Below are positions 62,765 through 64,000 of a stretch of DNA of 64,000 nt, in pieces. The position numbers and the translations under genes are program-made. Origin of the DNA: Hydrogenophaga taeniospiralis CCUG 15921 (GTDB lineage Bacteria > Pseudomonadota > Gammaproteobacteria > Burkholderiales > Burkholderiaceae_C); contig NZ_BCWR01000004.1 of assembly GCF_001592305.1 (NCBI RefSeq), forward strand, positions 310,001-374,000, read 5' to 3'. Every line of letters begins with the position of its first letter. Position 1 is the stretch's first letter. Under the pieces are notes generated by a model that worked only from the letters and a program-made list of their open reading frames with translations, searched no databases and was not told the origin of the DNA.

Positions 62765-62778
62765 TATGATCTTCATTG
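62765..62778 (+). promoter_or_regulatory. Possible fur promoter with an overlapping Fur-box-like site
   Basis: TATGATCTTCATTG at 62765-62778 matches 10 of 14 positions of the Fur-box core AATGATAATCATTA. Its first six bases, TATGAT, are a good -10 hexamer, 97-111 bp before the fur ATG. If real, Fur would repress its own promoter. No strong -35 was seen. Confidence 0.4.
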
Positions 62779-62875
62779 TAGCCCCGGGGGTAGGCCAGTC
62801 CATGTTGCTGCCCTGTGTTGCCAGGGCGGCACCACAATCCCCTGAAACCGGCCCGTTCAACCCCGCACACCGCCC

Positions 62876-63319
62876 ATGACCAATATCGATGAACTGAAAA
62901 GCACGGGACTCAAGGCCACCCTGCCACGGCTGAAGATTCTGGAGGTCTTCCAGAACGCCAAGCAGCGCCACATGACGGCCGAAGATGTGTTCCGCGTCCT
63001 GCTGGACGAACGCTCCGACATCGGTCTGGCCACGGTCTACCGTGTTCTCATGCAGTTCGAACAGGCCGGCCTGCTCACGCGCAGCAACTTTGAATCGGGC
63101 AAGGCGGTCTACGAACTCAACGAAGGCCAGCACCACGACCACTTGGTCTGTCTGGACTGCGGCCGGGTCGAGGAGTTTTTTGATCCGGAAATCGAAAAGC
63201 GCCAGCAGATGGTGGCGAAAACCCGCGGTTTCATCCTGCAGGAACACGCGCTCTCGCTGTACGCCAACTGCAGCAAGCCCGACTGCCCTCACCGGCACGA
63301 CAACTCGGGTCACCGCTGA
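62876..63319 (+). CDS. fur: Ferric uptake regulator
   Basis: This 147-residue metalloregulator has an N-terminal winged helix ([12 protein letters not shown], then [19 protein letters not shown]) and metal ligands HHDH at 86-89, CLDC at 92-95 and a C-terminal CSKPDCPH. With Fe2+ it represses iron-uptake genes. It is divergent from bamE and converges with hprK 29 bp downstream. Confidence 0.97.
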   Translation: MTNIDELKSTGLKATLPRLKILEVFQNAKQRHMTAEDVFRVLLDERSDIGLATVYRVLMQFEQAGLLTRSNFESGKAVYELNEGQHHDHLVCLDCGRVEEFFDPEIEKRQQMVAKTRGFILQEHALSLYANCSKPDCPHRHDNSGHR

Positions 63320-63348
63320 CGCCAGGACGCCGGACCATCCGGCTCCAC

Positions 63349-64000
63349 CTATTCGCCGCGCGCCATGGCCGCGCGGTGGCGTGCCACGAATTCCTGGTAG
63401 GTATCGATCCCGCGCAACTGCAGGATGGTGTTGCGCACCGCGGCCTCGACCAGCACGGCAATGTTGCGACCAGCCACCACCTGGATAACCGCCTTGCGCA
63501 CCGGCACACCAAGAACGTCCTGGTACAGCGGCTCGTGGGGCATGCGCTCGAAATCACGCTCCATGGTTTCCCGGCGCACCAGGTGCACGATCAGGGACAG
63601 CCGCATCTTGCGGCGCACCGCGGTTTCGCCAAAGATGGCCTTGATGTCGAGCAGGCCGATGCCGCGCACTTCCAGCAGGTTCTGCAGCAACTCGGGGCAG
63701 CGGCCTTCGATGCTGGTCTGGTTGATGCGGTAGAGGTCCACCGCGTCGTCGGCCACCAGCCCGTGTCCGCGGGAAATGAGTTCCAGACCGAGCTCGCTCT
63801 TGCCCAGCCCGGATTCGCCCGTGATCATCACGCCCATGCCCAGGATGTCCATGAAGACACCGTGCATCGACGCGCGATCGGCGAAATGGCGCGACAGGTA
63901 GGCGCGCAGCACATCGATGACGAAGGCCGCCGACTCCTGGGTAGCGAACATCGGTATCTGTGCCCGCTCGCACATGGCCATGAGCGCGTCGGGCGCGGTC
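63349..64000 (-). CDS. hprK: HPr kinase/phosphorylase, C-terminal part (5' end outside window)
   Basis: The frame stays open to the end of the window, so the N-terminus lies beyond it. The visible 217 residues hold the Walker [16 protein letters not shown], the nearby HprK signature ([20 protein letters not shown]) and [20 protein letters not shown]. In proteobacteria HprK acts on the PTS protein HPr or Npr. It converges with fur and is normally the next gene in this conserved order. Confidence 0.94.
   Translation of the reverse strand, partial: TAPDALMAMCERAQIPMFATQESAAFVIDVLRAYLSRHFADRASMHGVFMDILGMGVMITGESGLGKSELGLELISRGHGLVADDAVDLYRINQTSIEGRCPELLQNLLEVRGIGLLDIKAIFGETAVRRKMRLSLIVHLVRRETMERDFERMPHEPLYQDVLGVPVRKAVIQVVAGRNIAVLVEAAVRNTILQLRGIDTYQEFVARHRAAMARGE

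Noticed and set aside
1..64000. CRISPR arrays, tRNA, rRNA
   Set aside because: No regularly spaced direct repeats and no cloverleaf or rRNA-like sequence were recognised by eye; a dedicated scan could still find a weak case.

Overview
The window is high-GC bacterial DNA with the gene content and gene order of a betaproteobacterium of the Burkholderiales. Comamonadaceae is most likely, and the overall look is Hydrogenophaga-like; this is inferred from protein families and synteny, with no search run. Diagnostic points are the order hprK-fur-bamE-dapB-exbB-exbD near leuS-lptE-holA, the Thiobacillus-type gshA with gshB and kup, malate synthase G, and a Liv-type ABC operon beside an aldehyde dehydrogenase. 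No rRNA, tRNA, CRISPR array, integrase or transposase was recognised.

Layout. 1-12 kb is metabolic: the end of a flavin amine oxidase with a nitrilase-family amidase, a secreted trypsin-like lipoprotein, a LysR regulator, a DUF4189 lipoprotein, a CoA-transferase/HMG-CoA-lyase-like pair divergent from an IclR regulator with two matching operators, a secreted GH44 glycosidase, and glcB. 12.4-23.1 kb is a six-gene, one-strand defence island: SNF2 helicase, AAA ATPase, HNH nuclease, type III-like DNA methyltransferase, DUF1016 nuclease, and a type III-like helicase-nuclease. Most junctions are a few bases or overlap, so the genes look like one transcript. The ATPase/HNH pair resembles Septu (PtuAB) and sits inside what looks like a restriction-modification operon.

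23.1-36.9 kb holds a DUF2855 protein, a LysR regulator, two multiheme cytochromes, a CWC protein, a Do-type periplasmic protease, a 757-bp gene-free block made of nested inverted repeats, a QseBC-like two-component pair, a DHA2 transporter, a YafJ-type amidotransferase translationally coupled to an SMR transporter, and small unknown genes. 36.9-43.5 kb covers glutathione synthesis and potassium uptake (gshA, kup, gshB), proA, and a lone flagellar-rod-like protein. 43.5-47.1 kb has two large membrane proteins of surface-glycan type. 47.2-54.8 kb is a substrate uptake and oxidation locus (Liv ABC transporter, aldehyde dehydrogenase, divergent AraC regulator) with four GTGCAC palindromes in the control region. 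54.9-64 kb is housekeeping: holA, lptE, leuS, exbBD, dapB, bamE, fur, hprK.

Two repeat families stand out. One, about 75 bp with six copies, folds into three hairpins whose stems show compensatory changes between copies; five copies abut the stop codon of the neighbouring gene in the same orientation. The other has a 52-bp core, identical in two places 10 kb apart. Each copy sits at a CCATGAGC stop/start overlap between two co-directional genes, and supplies a Shine-Dalgarno sequence and a second start codon for the downstream gene.
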